Shown: piece after piece, positions 26,033 to 33,566 of the stretch | Layout of the letters: every line of letters starts with the position of its first letter | How positions within the stretch are numbered: position 1 is the stretch's first letter | Assembly (NCBI RefSeq): GCF_002887815.1 | Contig: NZ_PDHO01000004.1 | Coordinates: 302,827 to 366,826, forward strand | DNA from: Mycobacterium sp. ENV421 | Lineage (GTDB): Bacteria; Actinomycetota; Actinomycetes; Mycobacteriales; Mycobacteriaceae | DNA: 64,000 nucleotides | Reading direction: 5' to 3' | Translations under genes and position numbers: made by a program | Notes under the pieces: generated by a model | Told to the model about the DNA's origin: nothing | Database searches by the model: none | The model's input: the letters and a program-made list of their open reading frames with translations, nothing else

Positions 26033-26934
26033 GACGACGGACTCAAACCGCCGGAATGAAGGCGCAGTACGCGGCGAACCTTGGCGGTTCGGCGCAGACG
26101 CCTGGTCCAGGACACCGCAAACGCGCTCAGCATCAGCACCGCCAACGCCGCGAGCCAGGGATGGCCGCCGTGGCCGTGCACCCACTCGGCCAGACCGCTT
26201 TGAATGCGTCCGGCGCCGGCGATCACCGGGTCTCGTGGCGCCGCGGCGCCGCTGAAGACGCGTATCTCGTAGACACCGTAGTAGCCGACGTACAACCCCA
26301 CGATCAGCACCAAGAAACCACCGAACCTGTTGATATACGGCAGGATTCGACGCAGCCGGTACACCCCGATCGGGTTGGCGAATGCGGCGGCGATGGCCAG
26401 GACGCCGACGATCAGCGACATCCCCGCCGCGTACGCCAGATAGGTCACCAACCCGTTGACCATCAGCCCGCTGCGGAAGCCGGCCGCGGTGACGGCTAGA
26501 AAAGGCCCGATCGTGCAGGACAGGGACGCAATCGCATATCCGACGCCGTAGCCGAACATCGAACCGCCGCGCACTGTCGGCGCCCATCGGCTACTTCGGG
26601 TCACCGGGTTGAGGCCGGGTAGGTGCCGACCGGCCAGCGACCAGATCCCCAGGACGACGAGGACGGCGCCGATCGCCACCGTGACGTACGGCAGGTATTG
26701 CTGCACAGCAGTGGCCGCCGAGACCGTGAGCACGCCGAAGACACCGAACACAGTCATGAAACCCAGCACCATCTCGATCGTTGCCACCGCGGCTCGGCGC
26801 ACCGCGGTGAGCTGACCGGTGGCATCGCCGCGCACGACCAGCGTCATGTAAACCGGCAGCATCGCGAAACCGCACGGGTTGAGCACAGCCACGAACCCAG
26901 CGCCGAAGGCGAGTCCCATCAGACCTTGTTCCAC
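26026..26934 (-). CDS. CcdA/DsbD-type thiol-disulfide membrane transporter
   Basis: 302 residues with about seven helices. The paired redox cysteines are in NPCGFAML (Cys21) and SLSCTIGP (Cys140), as in CcdA, which carries electrons across the membrane to extracytoplasmic thioredoxin-like proteins. GTG start. No thioredoxin-like gene is adjacent. It lies upstream of the TetR and RslA-like genes on the same strand; M. tuberculosis SigL/RslA is known to be redox-linked and its regulon includes a CcdA-like gene, so the neighbourhood may be functional. Confidence 0.88.
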   Translation of the reverse strand: MEQGLMGLAFGAGFVAVLNPCGFAMLPVYMTLVVRGDATGQLTAVRRAAVATIEMVLGFMTVFGVFGVLTVSAATAVQQYLPYVTVAIGAVLVVLGIWSLAGRHLPGLNPVTRSSRWAPTVRGGSMFGYGVGYAIASLSCTIGPFLAVTAAGFRSGLMVNGLVTYLAYAAGMSLIVGVLAIAAAFANPIGVYRLRRILPYINRFGGFLVLIVGLYVGYYGVYEIRVFSGAAAPRDPVIAGAGRIQSGLAEWVHGHGGHPWLAALAVLMLSAFAVSWTRRLRRTAKVRRVLRLHSGGLSPSSS

Positions 26935-27131
26935 GATGCGCCTGAGACCCCTGTCTTGGTGGGCGACCCGAACTGTCGTCTGCTACGACACGAGCCACAG
27001 CGCTTCTGGGTTCACCCGATTTCCCGCACTCGAGGGCGGCGGTCTGTCTCAGGTGACCTGAACGGGCCATCCCCGCAAGATGGCCGGGTTGAGCGATGCG
27101 GGCCGACGGGCCGCAACCGTACGTTCTCGAC

Positions 27132-27803
27132 ATGACCGAGACTGCCCGCGACGATTCCCGTACCGATGAACAGCCCACGCCCACCTACGCGGTGTGGCTG
27201 CGCGTCATGGCGCTGGTATATGACCCGTTTGTCTGGCTGGGCGAACTGGTCGGCATGCGGCGCCGGCGGCGCGAGCTGGTGGCCGGCGCGCGCGGGCGGG
27301 TGGTCGAGATCGGCGCCGGAACGGGGCTGAACCTCCCGCACTACCCCGGCGGCGTCGACGAGCTCGTGCTCACCGAGCCCGAACCAGCGATGCGCCGCGC
27401 ACTCGCCCGGCGGCTCGAACGGGTCGGGCGCGCCGCGCGGATCTCTGATGCGTCCGCCCTGCACCTGCCGTTCCCCGACGCCTCGGTCGACACCGTCGTC
27501 TCGACGCTGGTTTTGTGTACCGTCCCCGACCCCGAGGCTGCGTTGCGGGAAATCGCCCGCATCCTGCGACCGGGCGGGCAGCTGTTGTTCATCGAACACA
27601 TCCGCTCGGGCTCGCGTCTCCTTGCGGCGTATCAGGACGTGATGCTGCGGCCATGGCGCGGCTTCGCGGGCGGATGCGTATGCAACCGCCCGACTTTGCA
27701 GTTGATGCGGGCCTGCGGGTTCACGGTGAGGGCCGATGCCGCGGTGTGGCACGGAATGCCGGCCGTTGTCCATCCACTCGCCATCGGACAGGCCACTGTA
27801 TGA
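27132..27803 (+). CDS. Class I SAM-dependent methyltransferase (UbiE/Methyltransf_11 type)
   Basis: 223 residues from the ATG at 27132. The SAM motif is VVEIGAGTGLN, followed by the acidic loop LTEPEPAM and the motif LRPGGQLLFIEH of the methyltransferase 11 group. Substrate unknown. Its stop overlaps the start of the PGRS-like gene (ATGA), coupling the two. Confidence 0.88.
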   Translation: MTETARDDSRTDEQPTPTYAVWLRVMALVYDPFVWLGELVGMRRRRRELVAGARGRVVEIGAGTGLNLPHYPGGVDELVLTEPEPAMRRALARRLERVGRAARISDASALHLPFPDASVDTVVSTLVLCTVPDPEAALREIARILRPGGQLLFIEHIRSGSRLLAAYQDVMLRPWRGFAGGCVCNRPTLQLMRACGFTVRADAAVWHGMPAVVHPLAIGQATV

Positions 27804-29128
27804 CGACCTCGCGTTGTCTACGCGGCGGCGTCGCGGGCGCAGCGATCGCCGGGGCCGGCTACGTTGTCGTCGCATTCGCGGCGACAGCACCGGCAAGTGC
27901 TGCACCACAATGTAATTCGGACATTCACTCCTGTGGCGACAGCCGCCCGGGTCATGCCATGTTTGTGTCTGTCGCGCCCGCCCCGATCATGCTCGTCGGC
28001 GACGGTACTGCCGAGCATCCCAACGGCGGGCTGTTGATCGGGAATGGATACAGCCCCGACCCGGCGACGTGTGGCACCGCGTGCAACGGCGGCAATGGCG
28101 GCTGGCTTCTCGGCAATGGCGGCGAGGGCGTAAACGGCGGCCGCGGCGGCAGCGCCGGCCTGTTCGGCTCTGGTGGACGGGGCGGCGGCGGGACCTCCGA
28201 GCACATCGACGGGGGCGACGGCGGCCGCGGTGGTGTGCTGTCGGGCGACGGCGGCGACGGCGGCGACGGCGGCTTCGGCGCGAGCGGCGGCGGCGCTGGC
28301 GGTCGAGGCGGCGACGGCGGCGTGTTCGGCGGCCACGGAGGCAACGGCGGTTCCGCCGGTGCGGGATCCCCGGGCAGTAACGGCGGCACCGGTGGCCGCG
28401 GTGGCGACTCCGGGCTGTTCGGTGGTGTCGGAGGTCAGGGCGGCAACGGTGGCGACGGCGGCCTCGGCGTCACCGTCGTCATCAGCAATGGTGGGGGCGG
28501 GGGCGCCGGCGGGAACGGCGGACTCTTCCACGGTGGCGGCGACGGCGGGCAAGGAGGTGACGCCGGCACCAGCGGAGCAGGCGGGCAAGGCGGTCGCGGC
28601 GGCAACGGCGGTGCGATAGACGGCCGTGGCGGATTCGGCGGTGCCGGCGGAAACGGTAGTAACAGAGGATCTTTCAAGGGCGGCCAAGGCGGCGTCGGTG
28701 GCACGGGCGGCATTTTCGGCGTCGGCGGCGGTGGCGGCGACGGCGGCACCGGCGGCGGCACCACCGGCGGGGTCAGCGGGTTGGGCGGTGAGGGCGGCGC
28801 AGGGGGTGCCGGCGGAATCTCGGGCGGTTCAGGCGGAGTCGGGGGTCAGGGCGGCAGCGCGACCACCGGCACCGGCGGCCAGGGCGGCAGCGGAGGCGGC
28901 GGTGGGAACGGCGGAATCGTCGGCGGCTCGGGCGGCTATGGCGGCAAAGGCGGAAACAGCAACTCCGGGCCGGGCGGTGCGGGTGGCTCAGGGGCCAACG
29001 GCGGGCTGGGCGTCGGCGGAACCATAGCCGGTCGAGGAGCCAGGGCCGGAAGTCCGCCCAACGGAAGCACCGGCGGAAACGGCGGCATCGGTGGGCGGGG
29101 CGGGCGCCCCGGAGACCCCGCCCGGTAG
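27800..29128 (+). CDS. Secreted PGRS-like glycine-rich repeat protein lacking a PE domain
   Basis: 442 residues. A Sec-type signal peptide (about 1-35, ending APASAA) replaces the PE domain expected in PE_PGRS proteins. A short unique part with two Cys (PQCNSDIHSCGD) leads into about 340 residues of GGxGGx repeats, with islands such as GGWLLGNGGEG and SAGLFGSGG that are typical of PGRS domains. Such domains bind calcium and fold as polyglycine-II sandwiches. No transmembrane segment or anchor at the C-terminus. The start overlaps the methyltransferase stop. Export is inferred from the signal. Confidence 0.85.
   Translation: MTTSRCLRGGVAGAAIAGAGYVVVAFAATAPASAAPQCNSDIHSCGDSRPGHAMFVSVAPAPIMLVGDGTAEHPNGGLLIGNGYSPDPATCGTACNGGNGGWLLGNGGEGVNGGRGGSAGLFGSGGRGGGGTSEHIDGGDGGRGGVLSGDGGDGGDGGFGASGGGAGGRGGDGGVFGGHGGNGGSAGAGSPGSNGGTGGRGGDSGLFGGVGGQGGNGGDGGLGVTVVISNGGGGGAGGNGGLFHGGGDGGQGGDAGTSGAGGQGGRGGNGGAIDGRGGFGGAGGNGSNRGSFKGGQGGVGGTGGIFGVGGGGGDGGTGGGTTGGVSGLGGEGGAGGAGGISGGSGGVGGQGGSATTGTGGQGGSGGGGGNGGIVGGSGGYGGKGGNSNSGPGGAGGSGANGGLGVGGTIAGRGARAGSPPNGSTGGNGGIGGRGGRPGDPAR
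28075..29115 (+). repeat. GGC-rich PGRS coding repeat
   Basis: The part of the gene encoding GGxGGx repeats is built of degenerate GGCGGC-type units over about 1 kb. It is very GC-rich and likely to vary in length by slippage or recombination and to be hard to assemble. Confidence 0.8.
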
Positions 29129-29131
29129 CTG

Positions 29132-29425
29132 CTACTCGGCGATAGCGTCGAGACGCTCGGTCACCCGAACCAGCGCCTCATCGAAGACCTCCACCTTTTC
29201 CGAACGTTTCTCATTGGCCGGCTGCGCGGCGCCGCGGCCACCCTCGGTCTCCACTCGAGCGGCGCCCTGGCGCCGCAACAGGCTGAAGTTCTTCTCCCGC
29301 GCCTGCCGGAGCCGACTCTGCAATTCCTTGAGCTGCTTGGCGTCCATGCGGGCCAGCGCTTCCGGTTGGCTCTCGCCGATCAGCGAGTCTTCCTGCGGTG
29401 TCAGGTTCACGTGGTGGTTGCTCAC
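29132..29425 (-). CDS. Small charged coiled-coil protein
   Basis: 97 residues from the GTG at 29425. Highly charged and helical (QLKELQSRLRQAREKNFSLLRRQG, heptad-like), with no signal peptide or membrane segment. The SNHHVNLTPQE opening looks like a real N-terminus, but the ribosome site is weak. Converges on the PGRS gene with three bases between stops. No function recognised. Confidence 0.6.
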   Translation of the reverse strand: MSNHHVNLTPQEDSLIGESQPEALARMDAKQLKELQSRLRQAREKNFSLLRRQGAARVETEGGRGAAQPANEKRSEKVEVFDEALVRVTERLDAIAE

Positions 29426-29800
29426 TGTTGATTCATAACCCTTTTCGGGGCGCTGGACGCGTGAATCGCCGCACTGCTCGCCAATTGGCACCGGCGCGCT
29501 CACCGCATATTCACGTTGTCGGTGCTCGCTTTGCCGGAGTCGCGTCGCAACGACGCCTTTGACCGCTACACTCCGTCGACTACTCGCCGGGAGGCATGCG
29601 TATGGCATTACACCGCGCTACCGATCAGCCATCACGTACCGCCATCAACCACATCGGAGGGGTAGGCGGGTTGGCGGCGACGGGGCCGTCCGACCCGAGC
29701 GCATGACCGGGCTCCCTACATCATTTGACCCATACCGCATTCTGCGAACACATAGTTCAGCCGAAGAGCCGGTGTGTCCATGCGCCATACGTTCAACAGC
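29426..29800. other. Intergenic region without a recognised gene
   Basis: 375 bases between divergent small genes, somewhat lower in GC than the flanks and holding their control regions. An open frame at 29559-29804 on the plus strand has no ribosome site and an Arg-rich, non-protein-like translation. No RNA gene, palindrome or terminator recognised. Confidence 0.45.
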
Positions 29801-30091
29801 ATGAACACGATCACCGGCATCACCAGGTTGGCCGCCTACGGCGCGCTCTTCGGCGGCATCACTGCTGCAGCTCTCGGCATCGGCTCCGGTGTGGCCCAGG
29901 CAGACCCCTCGGGACCGGCGACCGGGACCCACCAACTCCGGTCCGACGACCGCGGCGACCAAGAGGTCTTTCCCCGGGATCACCCGATCCCGATCCATGG
30001 CGACGACAGCGGCACCCACATTCCAGGCTCGGCCCACACGGCTCCCCCGGCCGGCGCCACCCACACGGCCACGACCCATCGCGGTAACTGA
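29801..30091 (+). CDS. Small secreted hypothetical protein
   Basis: 96 residues from the ATG at 29801 (a GTG 27 bases earlier is also open). Signal peptide ends GVAQA-DPS; the mature part, about 60 residues, is rich in His, Thr, Asp and Pro (TGTHQL, HPIPIHGDDSGTH, HTATTHRGN), which could bind metal, though no motif is defined. 42 bases before the permease gene. Confidence 0.55.
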   Translation: MNTITGITRLAAYGALFGGITAAALGIGSGVAQADPSGPATGTHQLRSDDRGDQEVFPRDHPIPIHGDDSGTHIPGSAHTAPPAGATHTATTHRGN

Positions 30092-30133
30092 GCCCGCGCA
30101 CACCTACCTCCCACCAGTGCAAGGACGGGCATA

Positions 30134-31606
30134 ATGACCCAGGTAATAGCGGGCGACGAAGCCGCCGACGACTTCTGCGAAGACTGCGGCTACGAGCCGG
30201 AACTCAAGCGAACACTGAATGGCTTTCAGGTGTTTGCCATTTCGTTTGCTTCGCTGTCGGTTGCGGTGGGAATCTTCGCCACCTATGACGACGTATTGCG
30301 GGATTCGGGCCCGATTGGCATCTGGCTGTTCCCCATCGTCGCGATCGGACAGATTCTGGTGGCGTTGGTGTACGCGCAATTCGCTGCGCGCATCCCGCTC
30401 AGCGGATCGTCCTACGCGTGGGCATCGCGGCTGGCGAGCCCGAAACTCGGCTGGGCCTTCGGTTGGCTGGCCGTTCTGAGTGCGGTCGCCAGTCCGGTGA
30501 CCATCGACAACGCCCTGGCCAGCCAGTGCCTGATGCCGTTGTTCGGGATGGAGCCCAGTGAAACCACCGCGCGACTGATGACGGTGGCGCTGTTGGTCAT
30601 TCAGTTCGTCCTGGCCGTCGCCGCGACGCGCATCGTCGGTTGGGTCAACTCACTGTCGGTCGGGGTCGAGCTGGCGATCCTGCTCGTGATCGGTGTCGCC
30701 CTGACCATCGCAATCATGGTGAGTGGCAACGCGGAACCGGCGAACCTGTTCTCCCGCGGCATCACCGAAGGTAACCCGAACTTCTGGGTCATCGGCGGCG
30801 GATTGATGGCTGCATCGATCATGGGGTTGTCGACGCTTGTCGGTTTCGAGACGGCATCGAATATGGCTGAGGAAGCCAAGAATCCGACGCGCACCGTTCC
30901 GCGGGCGATCATCGGCTCGGTCATCGCAGCCTCGGTACTGGGGATGGTGTTCGTCATCATCCTGACCGTGTCGATCACCGACATGGCCAAGGTCTCCAAC
31001 ACCGAATCGCCGGTCGCCGAGATCATGAACCAGCGCTTCGGACCGGGCTTCGAGCGGCCGCTGCTGGCCGCGATCGCCCTCGCATTCTTCGGGGCCGCCT
31101 TGGTTGCCATGGTGTCGGGAGCACGCTACATCTACGCCATGTCGCGCGACGGGCGCTTTCCCGCCCACAAGGTGATGGGCCGGGTCAACCCGCGCACCCG
31201 CACACCGATACCCGCGACATTCCTGGTCCTGGCCGTCGGTGTGATCCTGATGGCGCTCATGCCGGGAGACGCACTGCTGCAACTCATCATGGCCGGCGCG
31301 ATCGTCACGATGCTCCCCTACCTGTTCACGATCATCTTGTATCTCGCGACGCGCCACAAGCTCGATCGCAGGCCGGGCGGATTCGATCTGGGTCGCTGGG
31401 AATGGCCGGTGGCGATCGGAGCGCTTGTGTGGGTGATCATTTCACTGTTCGTGGTGATCACGACGTCCCCGGGATGGGCGCCCATCGCGCTGGCCTTCGG
31501 GTTGTCTGCCGCCGGCGGGCTGTACTTCCTCTACATGTGGACGTTCAATCGTTCGGTGCTCGAGGAAGAGCCCGGTGATCCCAACATGTTCGCGGAGGTG
31601 GAGTGA
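30134..31606 (+). CDS. APC-family amino acid/amine permease
   Basis: 490 residues with about 12 helices. The first helix region FQVFAISFASLSVAVGIFATYDD and GFETASNMAEEAKNPTRTVPRAIIGS match the amino acid/choline transporter branch, which takes up GABA, choline or other amines. An unusual Cys pair (FCEDCGY) stands at the N-terminal tail. RBS AAGGACGG. Its stop touches the FAD oxidase gene, suggesting uptake and oxidation of one compound. Confidence 0.9.
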   Translation: MTQVIAGDEAADDFCEDCGYEPELKRTLNGFQVFAISFASLSVAVGIFATYDDVLRDSGPIGIWLFPIVAIGQILVALVYAQFAARIPLSGSSYAWASRLASPKLGWAFGWLAVLSAVASPVTIDNALASQCLMPLFGMEPSETTARLMTVALLVIQFVLAVAATRIVGWVNSLSVGVELAILLVIGVALTIAIMVSGNAEPANLFSRGITEGNPNFWVIGGGLMAASIMGLSTLVGFETASNMAEEAKNPTRTVPRAIIGSVIAASVLGMVFVIILTVSITDMAKVSNTESPVAEIMNQRFGPGFERPLLAAIALAFFGAALVAMVSGARYIYAMSRDGRFPAHKVMGRVNPRTRTPIPATFLVLAVGVILMALMPGDALLQLIMAGAIVTMLPYLFTIILYLATRHKLDRRPGGFDLGRWEWPVAIGALVWVIISLFVVITTSPGWAPIALAFGLSAAGGLYFLYMWTFNRSVLEEEPGDPNMFAEVE

Positions 31607-31608
31607 TC

Positions 31609-32955
31609 ATGGCTGCTGTACTCACCGGCCGGGTGGTGCACCCTGGCGACGCCGACTACCCCGCTGCCAGCCGCGGCTGGAACCACTTCTTCACCCACCA
31701 CCCCAAGGCCGTCGTATTCGCCTACAACACAGACGATGTCCTCAACGCACTGACCTGGGCACGCCAGGAGGGACTCGCCGTCCGGGTACGTAGCGGCGGC
31801 CACGCCCTGGAAGGCTGGTCTGGCGTCGACGGCGGCGTCGTGATCGACGTCAGCGGGTTGAAATCGGTGGCGATCGACGCGCATGCCCGGACCGCCACCG
31901 TCGGGGCGGGGCTCAATCAGCTCGAGGCGGTCACCGGACTCGGCGAGGCGGGGTTCGCGGCACCCACCGGAACAGAAGGCAGCGTCGGGCTGGTCGGTGC
32001 CACGCTCGGCGGCGGCTTCGGCCTGCTGACACGCAACTACGGAATGGCGTCGGACAACCTGCTGGGGGTCGAGATCGTCGTCGCCTCAGCCGACGGCGGC
32101 GCCCAGGTGATCACCGCCGACGAACACAACAACCCCGACCTGTTGTGGGCGCTACGGGGCGCGGGCAACGGAAACTTCGGCATTGTCACGTCGTTGACGT
32201 ATCGCATTCATCCGCTGACACAGTCGATCTTCGTCGTCGCCACGTGGCCCGGCTTCGATGAACTGCAGCCGGTGTTCGAGGCCTGGCAGCAGTCCGCGCC
32301 GTACGTGGACCCTCGGCTGACGAGTCAGCTGGAGATCGAGGGCGACAAGGTCGGGTTACATGCCCTGCTTGCCGGCGGGACGGAAGCCGAAGCGCTGCAG
32401 CTCCTTTCGCCGATGCTGTCGATCGGGAGCCCTGATATCGTCGTGCAGGACTCGACGTGGCCGGAGATCTACGCCGGGTTCCAGATCCCCATCACAGAAG
32501 AACCGGCGAACTGGAAGTTCTCCTCGCAGTTCATGACGGAGCCCTTACCGTCCGACGCGGTGGGCATCATTGCCGAATTCATGGCGAAGGCACCCGACGG
32601 GTGCAACTACTTCACCAACGCGTTCGGTGGCGCGCTGGCCGACAGTGAGCCCTCAGGCGGGTCGGCGTTCGCACACCGCGGCGCGCTGTACTACGCCGAA
32701 CCAGGTGCAGGTTGGGGTGTTCGCGGCGGGCCGCCCGCCCCCGATGCTGAGACCGAGGCGGTCCTCGCGTGGGTCGCGGAACTCACTGACGCGTTGGCGC
32801 CCTATGTCAATGGCGCCTACGTGAACGTACCGAACGCCGGCATGCCGGACTGGGAGCGCGCCTACTGGGGCGGCAATGTCGAGCGGCTACGTCAGATCAA
32901 GGCGACCTACGACCCCGACAACGTGTTCAGCTACGCCCAGAGCATTACGGCCTAG
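31609..32955 (+). CDS. BBE-like FAD-linked oxidase
   Basis: 448 residues from the ATG at 31609, 11 bases after GGAGG; a GTG at 31603 overlaps the permease stop. VAO/PCMH FAD domain with RSGGHALEGW (His65, the expected 8-alpha-histidyl FAD site), then VGATLGGGFGLLTRNYG, and a C-terminal BBE segment (YDPDNVFSYAQSI). The second covalent link of berberine-bridge enzymes needs a Cys, but EGSVGLVG stands in its place, so a mono-covalent flavin like that of 6-hydroxynicotine oxidase is predicted. Likely oxidises an alcohol or amine; substrate unknown. Confidence 0.87.
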   Translation: MAAVLTGRVVHPGDADYPAASRGWNHFFTHHPKAVVFAYNTDDVLNALTWARQEGLAVRVRSGGHALEGWSGVDGGVVIDVSGLKSVAIDAHARTATVGAGLNQLEAVTGLGEAGFAAPTGTEGSVGLVGATLGGGFGLLTRNYGMASDNLLGVEIVVASADGGAQVITADEHNNPDLLWALRGAGNGNFGIVTSLTYRIHPLTQSIFVVATWPGFDELQPVFEAWQQSAPYVDPRLTSQLEIEGDKVGLHALLAGGTEAEALQLLSPMLSIGSPDIVVQDSTWPEIYAGFQIPITEEPANWKFSSQFMTEPLPSDAVGIIAEFMAKAPDGCNYFTNAFGGALADSEPSGGSAFAHRGALYYAEPGAGWGVRGGPPAPDAETEAVLAWVAELTDALAPYVNGAYVNVPNAGMPDWERAYWGGNVERLRQIKATYDPDNVFSYAQSITA

Positions 32956-33470
32956 CTGTCAGTCATGGGTTGCAGGGGTCCGATGTAGGTCCCGGGATGA
33001 CTCGCTGCGTCCTGTCGGGCAACGGGTACCCGGCCGGCAATCCAGGGAACTTCCATCCGCCCAGGCGAATTCGGCATGGTCACCGCGATGGTGTCCGGCA
33101 CCCAGCCATTCGGGTCCGCCAGGAACGTGAGACGGCTAGCGGCGGCGGCACCCGGTGGGAGCGTGATCGGCACCGCCGCGTCGGCTTGTTGCGGCACCTG
33201 ATAGTCCGGACCCCACCTCGGATCGTCGGGTCCGATGAGATCCACGCCGGGATACCCCAGCACCTCACACGGCTGGGGCGAGGTGTTCGTGACGATCACG
33301 TCGAAGTGGATCTGCGTCGCATCGCCGGGCGACGCGGGCGCGCCGGTACTCAGACCAAGCGAATCGGGTGTGCACGCGGGCACAGCTGATGCGGTCGGAC
33401 TCGCCACCGTCGAACCGATGGACAGGAGCACAGTCAGCACACCGACAGCTTCCGATACATACCTCGTCAT
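32952..33470 (-). CDS. Secreted DUF4232-type protein
   Basis: 172 residues. Signal peptide ends ASAVPA, then a beta-sandwich typical of DUF4232 exported actinobacterial proteins (LGLSTGAPASPGDATQIHFDVIVTN, CEVLGYPGVDL) with two Cys able to pair. Function unknown. Its stop overlaps the FAD-oxidase stop by four bases; the genes converge. Confidence 0.8.
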   Translation of the reverse strand: MTRYVSEAVGVLTVLLSIGSTVASPTASAVPACTPDSLGLSTGAPASPGDATQIHFDVIVTNTSPQPCEVLGYPGVDLIGPDDPRWGPDYQVPQQADAAVPITLPPGAAAASRLTFLADPNGWVPDTIAVTMPNSPGRMEVPWIAGRVPVARQDAASHPGTYIGPLQPMTDS

Positions 33471-33566
33471 CGTCGGGCCGCCCTTCCGTCTTCGAGACTC
33501 CTCGACCGGCGAGCGAACTCTAGTCCTTTACGTGGCCACTGTGTCCGTTCTCGACATTGGCCGCCG

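Noticed and set aside
28075..29115. A possible CRISPR-like or satellite array
   Set aside because: The repeats are short, degenerate GGC units in an open frame coding for PGRS, with no unique spacers.
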